From: BACL27 sp947488385
GTDB lineage: Bacteria > Actinomycetota > Acidimicrobiia > Acidimicrobiales > Ilumatobacteraceae
Length of the DNA: 64,000 nt
Direction of reading: 5' to 3'
Assembly: GCA_964203655.1 (NCBI GenBank)
Contig: CAXNMJ010000002.1
Span: 1-64,000 of the forward strand
The notes below the pieces were generated by a model, which saw only the letters and a program-made list of their open reading frames with translations, made no database searches and was not told where the DNA came from. Positions 52,543 through 60,885 of this stretch are shown here, piece after piece (the first letter of the stretch is position 1; every line of letters begins with the position of its first letter). The position numbers and the translations under genes are program-made.

Positions 52543-55227
52543 TTACTCGGCGGTTTTGTCGACCGCGCTCGCAGTTTTTGCAGTCTTTTTCTTGGATTTC
52601 AATGCGGCCTTCTTGCCCGGCTTGGCGACCGCTTTGGCCGCCGGCTTCTTGCTCGGAGATTTCGCCGCTTTCTTCGCGCCGCGCTTTGCAGGCTTTTTGC
52701 CGCCGTTGGTTGCTGTGTAGTCACGTCGAATCGCCAGCAATTCAAATGCTCGCTCAGGCGTGATGAATTCAAGACGATCGCCCCGAGTGAGACTTGCGTT
52801 GGTTTCGCCGTCAGTTACATACGTGCCGAACTTTCCATCTTTGGCAACAACTGGTCGATTGCTAACTGGGTCTGCGCCGAATTCTTTTAGTGGTGGCTTT
52901 GCTGGCCCACGTCGACCGAACACGCGCGGCTCTGCAAGTTTTGCCAACGCTGCTTCAATCGTGATCGTGAAGATCTGGTCTTCGCTTTCAAGCGTGCGAC
53001 TGTCTTTGCCTTTGCTGATGTACGGGCCATATCGACCGTTTTGCGCCGTGATTATTTCACCGTCTGTTGTGTCGGCGCCAACCGTGCGAGGCAACGAAAG
53101 AAGTTGCAGCGCCTCGGTCATCGTCACATTCTCAATTGCCATTGACTTGAACAACGAAACCATCTTTGGTTTTTCTAAATCAAGTGGTGGTGTTTCAATC
53201 GTGCCCCACTGAACATACGGACCATAACGACCTGTCTTCAAAAACACCGGCAAGCCGTCTAGTTCACCGATCGGGTCAATATATTTTGGCGCTGCCAACA
53301 AAGCGACAGCTATTTCAACATTCAATTCATCTGGTGTCATCGTCTCGGGTACTGATGCAGTGTTCTCGCCACACTTCACATATGGCCCAAATTTGCCTGG
53401 GCGCAAAATTATTTCTTCACCAGTCGTCGGGTGAATGCCAACCGGAAATGCATTCAATGTCGCGGCGTCAATATTGGCGATGTTGTGCTCAACAAGTGGT
53501 TTGAGGCCTGGCAACTCTTTGCCGTTGCCGTAATAAAACTCGCCAAGCCAAACTTCTTTGACGCGCAAGCCTTGGGCGATTTCGTCTAGTTCTTCTTCAA
53601 CAGTTGCCGTGAACGTGTAGTCCACAAGTTCGGTGAAGTGGTTTTTCATCAATTTCACAACTGCAAACGCGGTCCATGAAGGCACGATTGCTTGACCCTT
53701 CTTCCAGACGTATCCGCGGTTCAGAATCGTGCCAAGAATCGCTGCATAAGTACTTGGTCGGCCGATGCCGAGCTCTTCGAGTTTTTTGACCAAAGTCGGC
53801 TCTGTGTATCGGGCCGGTGGTGATGTCTCATGACCGTTCGCCGAATATTTATCGATTTTGATTTCGTCGCCAACTTTCATCGGTGGCAGCAATGCTTCTT
53901 TTTCTTCAGACTCAGTGTCTTCTTCAACTTCTTGGTATGCCTGGCGATATCCAGCAAAGGTAATTGTCGTACCGCTGGTCGAAAATTCGCAGTCGGCCTT
54001 GACCGCGCCAGATGTTTGCGCACCAAGTTTGATCGTCACGGTCGTGCCAGTTGCGTCAGCCATCTGCGATGCGAGCGTGCGTTGCCAAATAATTTTGTAT
54101 AGCGCAAGTTCGCGCGCGTTTACTTCTGATGCAATTACATCTGGGCTGCGCAGCGGCAAAGTTGGACGAATTGCTTCGTGTGCTTCTTGTGCATTCTTAA
54201 CTTTTGATTTGTACTGTCGCGGTTCTGCTGACAAAAATTCTTGGCCAAACGAAGATGCAATTTCTCCGCGAACCGCAGTCATCGCGTCATCACCAAGAAT
54301 CACGTTGTCTGTACGCATGTAGGTGATGAAGCCGCCTTCATAAAGACCCTGCGCTAGACGCATGACTTCACTCGCGGTGATTCGAAGTTTGTTGCCACCT
54401 TCTTGTTGCAAGGTGCTGGTCATAAACGGTGCTCGCGGCGACTTGCGATACGGTCGATCTTCGACGCTGCGAACTTTCAAGTCAACGTCAGCCAAGCCAG
54501 CAACCAGATCGCCAGCCCGGGCTTCGGTAATTACGACCACGCCTTCTTTGACCACGCCGAGCGAATCAAAGTCTTTGCCCATCGCAATTCGGCTGCCGTC
54601 GACCGATTGCAAACTTGCACTAAATATAGGAGTAGTTGCACTTGTGGCTTCAAGGTCCCAATAGCCAGCCGCAATGTGGGCCATGCGTTCTTGTTCGCGT
54701 TCGACGACCAAGCGAATTGATGGACTTTGCACTCGGCCTGCCGAAAGTCCGCGGTTTACTTTGCGCCACAATATTGGTGAAACTTCGTAGCCATAAAGAC
54801 GGTCAAGAATTCGGCGCGCTTCGGCTGCATCAACCAACTTGTAGTCGACGTCGCGAGTATGTTCAAGCGCCTCGGCGATCGCCGTTTTGGTGATTTCATG
54901 AAACACCATTCGCTTCACCGGAATTTTCGGTTTCAAATATTCCATCAAGTGGGCAGCAATTGCTTCGCCCTCGCGGTCTTCGTCGGTCGCTAGATAAAGT
55001 TCGTCGGCATCTTTAAGCAGCACCTTCAGTTCTTTGATTACTTGTGCGCCACGCTCTGTTAGCTCGTAATTTGGTTTGAAAGAGTTCTCGACATCAACAG
55101 AAAGACCCTTGCTCGGCAAGTCAGCAATGTGACCGACCGATGCGCGAACATCGAAGCCGTCACCGAGGAACTTTGAAATTGTTTTGGCCTTTGCAGGCGA
55201 CTCAACTATGACGAGAGCGTTAGACAT
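52543..55227 (-). CDS. topA: DNA topoisomerase I
   Basis: 894 residues. Toprim domain: 'LVIVESPAKAKTISKFLGDGF' and 'ATDEDREGEAIAAHL'. The active-site tyrosine is in 'GGFITYMRTDN' near residue 313. The C-terminal half has repeated short modules ending in K/RYGPYV/I ('KFGPYVKCG', 'RYGPYVQWG', 'RYGPYISKG', 'KFGTYVTDG'), as in actinobacterial TopA. A strongly basic Lys/Ala tail of about 50 residues follows, a feature of mycobacterial and streptomycete enzymes that increases processivity. No zinc-finger cysteines are present. Confidence 0.97.
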   Translation of the reverse strand: MSNALVIVESPAKAKTISKFLGDGFDVRASVGHIADLPSKGLSVDVENSFKPNYELTERGAQVIKELKVLLKDADELYLATDEDREGEAIAAHLMEYLKPKIPVKRMVFHEITKTAIAEALEHTRDVDYKLVDAAEARRILDRLYGYEVSPILWRKVNRGLSAGRVQSPSIRLVVEREQERMAHIAAGYWDLEATSATTPIFSASLQSVDGSRIAMGKDFDSLGVVKEGVVVITEARAGDLVAGLADVDLKVRSVEDRPYRKSPRAPFMTSTLQQEGGNKLRITASEVMRLAQGLYEGGFITYMRTDNVILGDDAMTAVRGEIASSFGQEFLSAEPRQYKSKVKNAQEAHEAIRPTLPLRSPDVIASEVNARELALYKIIWQRTLASQMADATGTTVTIKLGAQTSGAVKADCEFSTSGTTITFAGYRQAYQEVEEDTESEEKEALLPPMKVGDEIKIDKYSANGHETSPPARYTEPTLVKKLEELGIGRPSTYAAILGTILNRGYVWKKGQAIVPSWTAFAVVKLMKNHFTELVDYTFTATVEEELDEIAQGLRVKEVWLGEFYYGNGKELPGLKPLVEHNIANIDAATLNAFPVGIHPTTGEEIILRPGKFGPYVKCGENTASVPETMTPDELNVEIAVALLAAPKYIDPIGELDGLPVFLKTGRYGPYVQWGTIETPPLDLEKPKMVSLFKSMAIENVTMTEALQLLSLPRTVGADTTDGEIITAQNGRYGPYISKGKDSRTLESEDQIFTITIEAALAKLAEPRVFGRRGPAKPPLKEFGADPVSNRPVVAKDGKFGTYVTDGETNASLTRGDRLEFITPERAFELLAIRRDYTATNGGKKPAKRGAKKAAKSPSKKPAAKAVAKPGKKAALKSKKKTAKTASAVDKTAE

Positions 55228-55323
55228 GTAGATTCATCGTTAGGTGGTCAAGTATGGACTTGTCAAGGTTATCCGTTTAAATCCAAATGCACTATGGGTT
55301 GCGTCGGTAGCGTAAATGATGAC

Positions 55324-56343
55324 ATGCGACCCAATCTGCTCGCACTTGGATGGAATCAAACATTCGAAGATGCAGCGCAAAAAATTGACTCTTCTCTTTT
55401 AATTGGTCGCGTAAGTCGACTCGATCGAGGTTGGAGCACGATCAAAATGAGTGCATCGCCAACAGAAATCGGCAACCTTCGCGTGCGAAATATTGGCGCA
55501 GACGTTGCAGTTGGCGATTGGGTTGCGTTCGCAGAAAATCTTGAACGCATCGATCATGTTTTGCCACGATGCTCCGCACTGATTCGTCGCGCATCTTCTG
55601 ATGCCGTGCGTGCCGAACAACATGCTGTCGCTGCAAACATCGACACTGTTTTTATCGTTCATGCAGCAACCAACGAATCAAATCAGCGACGTGTTGAACG
55701 CGAACTTGTTTTGGCGTTCGATAGTGGCGCAACACCGGTGTTGGTTTTAACGAAAAATGATTTGCAAGACGCACCGCAACATATTGCCGAGCTTCGCGAA
55801 GTCGCACGAGTCTGCGGCATCGAATGTCATGTTGTCAGTGGGCTGACCGGCGAAGGCTTAGATGCTCTCGCAAAATATGGCGAAAATCATCGATCAGTTG
55901 CCGTTCTTGGCGCCAGCGGTGTCGGCAAGTCAACTTTGGTCAATCGTCTAGTCGGCGACGGTGCCCAACAAGTTGGCGAGGTTCGCGACGGCGATCAGCG
56001 CGGGCGTCATACGACTGTTGCTGCAGATTTGGTGCCAATGCCCAACGGCGGTTGGTTGATCGATACGCCAGGTTTGAGAGCGCTCAACTTATGGACAAGT
56101 GGCCGGGGCATCGAGCGGGCATTCGCCGACATCTTTAAACTTGCCGAACTCTGCAAGTTTCGCGATTGCAAACACGAAGATGAACCGAATTGTGCCGTGC
56201 GCGGCGCTATCGCCAAGGGTGAAATTTCAATTGAACGGCTCGAGAGCATGAAACGTCTTGTTGCCGAAGAACTTGCGCTTGAAGATGAACAGAAAGTTCG
56301 AGTGCGACTCTCAAACCGTAAAGGAATGAGAAAAATCAATTAG
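55324..56343 (+). CDS. rsgA: Ribosome small-subunit GTPase RsgA
   Basis: 339 residues from ATG 55324; ATG 55294 is an alternative adding 10 residues. An OB domain ('RVSRLDRGWSTIK', 'DVAVGDWVAF') precedes a circularly permuted GTPase domain: G4 'VLTKNDL' comes before G1 'LGASGVGKSTLVNRL' and G3 'LIDTPGLR'. The C-terminal zinc site is 'CKFRDCKHEDEPNC'. RsgA matures the 30S subunit. It diverges from topA and its stop overlaps the end of the convergent TadE-like gene by 8 bases. Confidence 0.95.
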   Translation: MRPNLLALGWNQTFEDAAQKIDSSLLIGRVSRLDRGWSTIKMSASPTEIGNLRVRNIGADVAVGDWVAFAENLERIDHVLPRCSALIRRASSDAVRAEQHAVAANIDTVFIVHAATNESNQRRVERELVLAFDSGATPVLVLTKNDLQDAPQHIAELREVARVCGIECHVVSGLTGEGLDALAKYGENHRSVAVLGASGVGKSTLVNRLVGDGAQQVGEVRDGDQRGRHTTVAADLVPMPNGGWLIDTPGLRALNLWTSGRGIERAFADIFKLAELCKFRDCKHEDEPNCAVRGAIAKGEISIERLESMKRLVAEELALEDEQKVRVRLSNRKGMRKIN

Positions 56344-56711
56344 TAGCGAGTTGTCGTGGCATCACTGCAGATGCACGCAACTCGACTCGTTTAAATAATC
56401 TGCCGATTACTGGTACGGCTACTTCGCGCGAATACCGTAAATCAACTTTGGCGATGCGGCTGTCTAATTCGACCGCCACTTCAACATCATTTAGGTTCAC
56501 AGTCTGCTCAATTGTTGATATAGCGATCTGCTGGGCCGATTCGTCAGGAACATCAGCCAATGAAATCGCTCGGGCAGCGACTTGTGCCGCGTGATTTAGT
56601 GCCAACTGATCGTTGGCCACACTGCCGAGTTGCACAACACAGATTGAAAACAAAAACAAAAATGGCAAAGTGAGAGCGAACTCAACCGTGGCTTGGCCAC
56701 GCTCAACGCAT
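56336..56711 (-). pseudogene. TadE-like pseudopilin, start disrupted
   Basis: The homologous reading begins 'ERGQATVEFALTLPFLFLF', a TadE motif with the pilin-like hydrophobic segment, and continues for about 110 residues of extracytoplasmic domain to 56336. In this frame no ATG, GTG or TTG precedes the GQATVEF motif. An ATG at 56711 is out of frame by one base; deleting one T of the TT just after it would give a perfect 'MRERGQATVEF' start. An internal TTG (56668) would remove half of the signal segment. A single-base sequencing error is the simplest explanation. Confidence 0.65.
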
Positions 56712-56736
56712 AGAGACCAGTTTTTGAAAATAGTTT

Positions 56737-56940
56737 CTAGCCAACACTGTCAGTGCGATCAAAGATGCTTGACAGCACAGTGTCAAACAGTTCGCCGATT
56801 CGACCGGCACCACCACCATCAGTTGCCCAAGCGATGACTAGCAACGCAATAACCGCCGCACCGAGTAACACGAGTGCATATTCAGTCGTGGCTTGGCCAG
56901 GGTCAGTTTTAAGTTTTGAACACGTAACAAGTTTTTTCAC
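56737..56940 (-). CDS. Flp/TadE-type pilin-like small protein
   Basis: 67 residues from GTG 56940, which overlaps the TadC stop as GTGA. A short basic leader precedes 'DPGQATTEYALVLLGAAVIA', a class III pilin signal with glycine for cleavage and Glu+5, followed by one hydrophobic helix and a short polar tail containing 'GGGAGRIGELFDTVL'. It is the probable major pilin of the Tad system. Longer starts upstream would overlap TadC by up to 85 bases and have no homology to pilin leaders. Confidence 0.8.
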   Translation of the reverse strand: MKKLVTCSKLKTDPGQATTEYALVLLGAAVIALLVIAWATDGGGAGRIGELFDTVLSSIFDRTDSVG

Positions 56941-57497
56941 AAGATTTGCCCCGAGACGATAGTTAGTGAGTTGATTAACAGCGGCACCATCGCCAACAAA
57001 ATAAATGAAGGAAGAATGCAACAGACAAGCGGAAACAGCAAGCGAACTGGCAGTTCTTTTGCTTCGACTTCGCGCAATCTTCGTCGCTCTTGGTGGGCGT
57101 GAAACGAAAGTTGATCTAAAACCGATGTAATCGGTAGACCGTCTCGGTCGGCGCTCACCAAAATGTCACAGATTGGGTAGATACTCGGCCCAAGATTTGT
57201 ACGCAGGTTCTTCATCACTTCAGCAAAGCGCTGACCAGCAACCAACTCGGTATGTGCTCGATAGAGGTTTGGCTTCAACGCTTCAGGCGCCCAATTATGA
57301 ATCTGTGACATGGCCGCTGCCGGGCCGTGACCCGCACGAATGAGAACAAGCAGAGTGTCAATCAACTCAGGAACGTCTTGTTTGATTTGCGGATCATCTG
57401 GTTTTTGTCTGCGATACCAATAGAAAACACCGGCAAGAACGGCGAGCGCAATAAGCGAGATCATTGTGGTGTTGGTGAGACGATTGTTTTCATCCAC
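56937..57497 (-). CDS. Tad secretion platform protein TadC-like (T2SSF family)
   Basis: 186 residues from GTG 57497, which follows AGGAAGGAA. One helix near residues 12-27, a cytoplasmic helical T2SSF domain ('LIDTLLVLIRAGHGPAAAM' and 'ILVSADRDGLPITSVLDQL') and a C-terminal helix ('LFPLVCCILPSFILLAMVPLL') match the TadC class. An ATG at 57464 overlapping the TadB stop as ATGA is an alternative start. It should form the inner-membrane platform with TadB. Confidence 0.85.
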   Translation of the reverse strand: MDENNRLTNTTMISLIALAVLAGVFYWYRRQKPDDPQIKQDVPELIDTLLVLIRAGHGPAAAMSQIHNWAPEALKPNLYRAHTELVAGQRFAEVMKNLRTNLGPSIYPICDILVSADRDGLPITSVLDQLSFHAHQERRRLREVEAKELPVRLLFPLVCCILPSFILLAMVPLLINSLTIVSGQIL

Positions 57498-58159
57498 TTC
57501 CTTCCTGCGTAGTTAAAACTGACCCCAAGCAAAATGCAAAACCAGCCGGCGAAACTTAGTAATAAAAAATTTCGTACAGCGGTGCTTGTCACGATTAACC
57601 ATCCAGCCACAACAACAGGCGCCCATGAGAGAACTTGCGTCGACAGCATTGCTTGTGCCGCCTGAGTCTTGCGGTCGTGAATATTCACAGATCGTTCTCG
57701 TAACACGATCGCGGCGCGTTCGAGGGCGAGTACGCCGCCGACACCTCCGGTTGCGGCGAGTTCGAGCGTGCGCAATGCAAATGCAAGATCACTCGGCACC
57801 GAAATGTTTAAAAGACGCTTTATTGCGTCACCAAAAGCCTCACCATTGCTGGTTGCCATAACGAGATCGCCAATAACTTTGTCGGACAAGCAATTTGTCT
57901 CGGCTGCAGTCTGTAATGCGCTGGCCAAAGACTTGCCGAGTCGCAAATGTCGGGCAGTTGAGTCGAGCAACTCTGAAAGATCAGTCAGGCGATCGGGTTC
58001 ATGACTTTGCTTAACGCCGACAGCCTTGTTGATTTTTGTTCGATTCAACCGTCGCAGCACAAATTGGCGCGATAAAAGTGGTTGGCCATACCAAAAACCA
58101 ACCAAGAACACGAGCAAGCCGAAACTAAGCGCACCAAAAATTAAGAAAAGTGTTTTCAT
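57461..58159 (-). CDS. Tad secretion platform protein TadB-like (T2SSF family)
   Basis: 232 residues. One N-terminal helix, a T2SSF domain ('LLDSTARHLRLGKSLASALQ', then 'LRTLELAATGGVGGVLAL') and two C-terminal helices. The ATG at 58159 shares one base with the stop of the ATPase gene (TAATG). It overlaps the TadC gene by 37 bases. Shorter than many TadB proteins, in line with the reduced actinobacterial versions. Confidence 0.85.
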   Translation of the reverse strand: MKTLFLIFGALSFGLLVFLVGFWYGQPLLSRQFVLRRLNRTKINKAVGVKQSHEPDRLTDLSELLDSTARHLRLGKSLASALQTAAETNCLSDKVIGDLVMATSNGEAFGDAIKRLLNISVPSDLAFALRTLELAATGGVGGVLALERAAIVLRERSVNIHDRKTQAAQAMLSTQVLSWAPVVVAGWLIVTSTAVRNFLLLSFAGWFCILLGVSFNYAGRKWMKTIVSPTPQ

Positions 58160-59025
58160 TACCAGACCTCTCGTAAAACTCGACCATCAAGTACGACTTC
58201 GCTCAGATCTTTGCGACTAACCAACAAAACTTCTTTAACGAATCGTGAGCCATCAATATTTCGAGCTACGTGAACAATCGCGTTGATCGAAGATGCCACG
58301 TGGTCTTGAACGATTTCGCGCGACCAGTTGGCAGCATGCTGAAGCACGAGCGATTCAACTCGGCGTAGAGCATCGCGAGCGCTATTTGCATGAATAGTCG
58401 ACATTGAACCGTCATGCCCAGTGTTCATCGCCGACAACATGTCGAGTGTTTCGGCGCCGCGCACTTCGCCGATAATCAATCGATCTGGGCGCAATCGCAG
58501 CGCGGTGCGCACCAGAGTCTTCGTTGAAATTTCGAGGTTTCCATCTGGCGATGAAGGTCGAGCCTCAAGTCGCACGACATTGCGGTGGCTGAGTTGCAAC
58601 TCGGCGATGTCTTCAATCGTCACGATGCGATCGTTCGTGGCGAGAAAATCGCACAGCGAATTGAGCAAAGTCGTTTTGCCGGCCGATGCTGCACCGCTGA
58701 TCAGAACATTTCGTCGGTCAAAAACAAGCTGTTGCAAGATTTCAGCCACTTGCTGACAAGCAAAGTCACTGATCGTGATGCGCTTTGCGCTGAAACGACG
58801 AATTGAAACACAAGGTCCGTCGATTGCAATTGGTTCAATCACTGCGCACATTCTTGAACCGTCGCTGAGCCGCGCATCGACAACTGGTGCGGTGATGTCG
58901 ATGCGCCGACCCAGCGGCAAAAGTGTGCGTTCAATGAAGGATCGTGTCTCGGTTTGGCTCACGGTGTCGACGTGTTCGAGTCGGCCGTTGCGCTCAACCC
59001 AAACTTCAGACCCACCGTTGATCAT
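58159..59025 (-). CDS. Tad pilus assembly ATPase TadA/CpaF-like
   Basis: 288 residues from ATG 59025. It has 'VDARLSDGSRMCAVIEPIA', Walker A 'SGAASAGKTTLLNSL', the Asp box 'IVTIEDIAELQL', Walker B 'LIIGEVRGAETLDMLSAMNTG' and the His box 'GSMSTIHANSARDAL'. It powers pilin assembly. Family-like sequence continues upstream ('SRRIEEFFKDETVSEVM') to the tadZ stop, but with no ATG, GTG or TTG in that frame. Either the N-terminus is short or a further indel hides the start; a GTGA overlap with tadZ exists one frame away. Confidence 0.88.
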   Translation of the reverse strand: MINGGSEVWVERNGRLEHVDTVSQTETRSFIERTLLPLGRRIDITAPVVDARLSDGSRMCAVIEPIAIDGPCVSIRRFSAKRITISDFACQQVAEILQQLVFDRRNVLISGAASAGKTTLLNSLCDFLATNDRIVTIEDIAELQLSHRNVVRLEARPSSPDGNLEISTKTLVRTALRLRPDRLIIGEVRGAETLDMLSAMNTGHDGSMSTIHANSARDALRRVESLVLQHAANWSREIVQDHVASSINAIVHVARNIDGSRFVKEVLLVSRKDLSEVVLDGRVLREVW

Positions 59026-59118
59026 TACTTCGCTGACAGTTTCATCCTTGAAAAATTCTTCGATTCGGCGCGACGACAGTGACGAACCTGATGGAATTCG
59101 CGCCAGTGCCGACGCGGT

Positions 59119-59757
59119 TCACGCGGCACTCGCAAGCTGCTGCGACAACATCGTCGGCAGACGACTCGCAAGCAAGCCCGCATCTACCGCGCGCGAAATT
59201 GACGCATCAAAAGTTATTTCGGCTGTGACTGGCGCGCCGATCACAGATTCAACATCGCGTTTACCAAGAGCCCTGCCCGGCTCGTTGACCAGCACGACGC
59301 CCGTGGGCGAGACGTTTAGTTGCGCGGCACGCCGCAACGACAAATAACACGGGCGAGTAATCAGCAGCGAAGAACTCGCCCGTGAGATCAAAGCTTCGTC
59401 AGGCACGCCGCAACCTGCATCAACGATTATTGGCAGATCAAAAGTCTGAAGTGATGCACAAAACTCGTCGAATCTTGAACTGTTTATTGAAACTGCACCA
59501 CGTGAAATCATTTGTAAATTCGCAGTGGCTTGAATTGCAATCGACTGCAAACTCATTCGCGCAGATTTTTCGGGTTGCGCCAACCACTCACTTGCGCCAA
59601 TGCCAGTCGGCTCAGCCAAACCGAGAACTGCGGGCACATCACCAGCAAGATCAACGATCAACGCACCGCGTGATGATTGCGCCGCATGTACAAGCGCCAA
59701 TGTCGACGCCACAACTGTTGTTCCGCTTCCGCCCTTAACTGACCAACAAACAATCAT
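59119..59757 (-). CDS. TadZ/CpaE-like ParA-family protein
   Basis: 212 residues. A deviant Walker A 'KGGSGTTVVASTLAL' opens a MinD/ParA fold, with 'ALIVDLAGDVPAVLGL' and 'IIVDAGCGVPDEAL'. The receiver domain found in CpaE/TadZ of other phyla is missing. It probably places the Tad apparatus. It is first in the minus-strand tad operon, with 90 bases between its start and selC on the other strand. Confidence 0.82.
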   Translation of the reverse strand: MIVCWSVKGGSGTTVVASTLALVHAAQSSRGALIVDLAGDVPAVLGLAEPTGIGASEWLAQPEKSARMSLQSIAIQATANLQMISRGAVSINSSRFDEFCASLQTFDLPIIVDAGCGVPDEALISRASSSLLITRPCYLSLRRAAQLNVSPTGVVLVNEPGRALGKRDVESVIGAPVTAEITFDASISRAVDAGLLASRLPTMLSQQLASAA

Positions 59758-59847
59758 CTGATTGCTCCTTTTGCGATCGAAGTGCCCTGATGTGTGCGCG
59801 TTACTCGCGTTGCGTCATTCGATTAATCCACAAGTAGCCTTCGCGAT

Positions 59848-59943
59848 GGAGGTGTCCGGGTACCTGGTGGGCTCCGCCGCCTTCAAAGCGGTTGGGACGA
59901 GTGAACCTCGTCTGGCGGGTTCGATTCCCGTCCGCCTCCGCCA
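59848..59943 (+). tRNA. selC: Selenocysteine tRNA (anticodon TCA)
   Basis: A 96-nt class II tRNA with discriminator G and encoded CCA. The anticodon stem GCCGC/GCGGT encloses CTTCAAA, giving TCA, which reads UGA. The long acceptor (GGAGGTG/CGCCTCC with a T-G pair), an enlarged D arm, the variable arm GACGAG-TGAAC-CTCGTC and the T arm GCGGG-TTCGATT-CCCGT are all features of bacterial tRNA-Sec and close to other actinobacterial selC sequences. It lies between tadZ and psuG. Its presence means the genome encodes selenocysteine, supporting the TGA reading at 40974. Confidence 0.96.
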
Positions 59944-59973
59944 AAACTTTTCGCGCGGCGGCAATGTTGATTT

Positions 59974-60885
59974 TTAGCGCAGTAGTTCGACAGCCAGTTG
60001 CGCGGCGACACGCGCGTTATTTTCGGCGAGTGAGAGATTCGCTTTCACGCTTGCATCTTGGGTTGCGCGCGCAATGAACTTCAAAATATGTGGAGTAACT
60101 GCCGCACCGGTTACGCCTTTCGTGGTCGCATCTTTTATCGCCATTTCGGTGACGTCATCCATAAACAACTTGAACAAACCATCGGCGTCAGGTACGGGAA
60201 CGCAAGTCAAGATGCCGCCTTTTCGGCCGAGCGCGTCGTTTGCTCGCACAACATCAGCGAGTTGTTCAATCGTGTCGACACGAGCAGGAATCGGAATGTC
60301 GCCTTCGCGAACAGTGAACTCTGGAAAGAAATCGCAGCCGAAACCAATTACGGGCACGCTTAATGTTTCGAGATATTCAAGTGTTCGTGGCAGATCTAAA
60401 AATGATTTTGCACCGGCGCAGACGGTGACGACGTGATGTTGGGCGAGTGCGCCGAGATCACTGCTGATGTCGCCAGAAGTTTCGGCGCCACGATGCACAC
60501 CGCCAATACCGCCTGTTGAAAAAACTCGAATGCCGGCGCGAGCGGCAAGAAGCAATGAAGACGAGACGGTTGTTGCGCCAACTTCCCAACGCTGAGCAAT
60601 CGCCAAGCCCAATTCACGTTCGCCAACTTTTTTTGCTGGGCCACAAATCAGGGGCCAATCTGCTTGGTCGATACCAACTCGGGCCACGCCGTCGAGCACT
60701 GCAGTAATCGCTGGAACTGCATTGAAACTTCGAATTGCACTCGTGCAGCGGTTGAGTGCTTCAAGGTTTGACGGCGAGGGCAAACCCAAGTGCGAAAAAA
60801 TAGTTGACTCGAGGGCGACCACCGGTTGACCACGCAATAGGGCTTGGCCAACTTCGTCGCTGATGCGGATCTGATAGTCGGTCAT
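59974..60885 (-). CDS. psuG: Pseudouridine-5'-phosphate glycosidase
   Basis: 303 residues from ATG 60885, which overlaps the psuK stop as ATGA. It splits pseudouridine 5'-phosphate into uracil and ribose 5-phosphate. Motifs: 'VVALESTIFSHLGLPSPSN', 'GATTVSSSLLLAARAGI', 'VFSTGGIGGVHRGAE', 'VCAGAKSFLDLPRTLEYLET' and 'NNARVAAQLAVEL', all typical of the YeiN/indigoidine-synthase-A fold. A longer upstream start would lie within psuK. Confidence 0.95.
   Translation of the reverse strand: MTDYQIRISDEVGQALLRGQPVVALESTIFSHLGLPSPSNLEALNRCTSAIRSFNAVPAITAVLDGVARVGIDQADWPLICGPAKKVGERELGLAIAQRWEVGATTVSSSLLLAARAGIRVFSTGGIGGVHRGAETSGDISSDLGALAQHHVVTVCAGAKSFLDLPRTLEYLETLSVPVIGFGCDFFPEFTVREGDIPIPARVDTIEQLADVVRANDALGRKGGILTCVPVPDADGLFKLFMDDVTEMAIKDATTKGVTGAAVTPHILKFIARATQDASVKANLSLAENNARVAAQLAVELLR

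Noticed and set aside
53858..54322. Open frame antisense to topA
   Set aside because: Serine/alanine-rich shadow with no motifs, fully inside a highly conserved gene.
56941..57021. Upstream start for the small pilin
   Set aside because: It would overlap tadC by 85 bases; GTG 56940 overlapping the tadC stop gives a normal pilin leader.
59762..59977. Small plus-strand open frame across selC
   Set aside because: The frame is explained by the tRNA-Sec gene; it has no ribosome site or homology.
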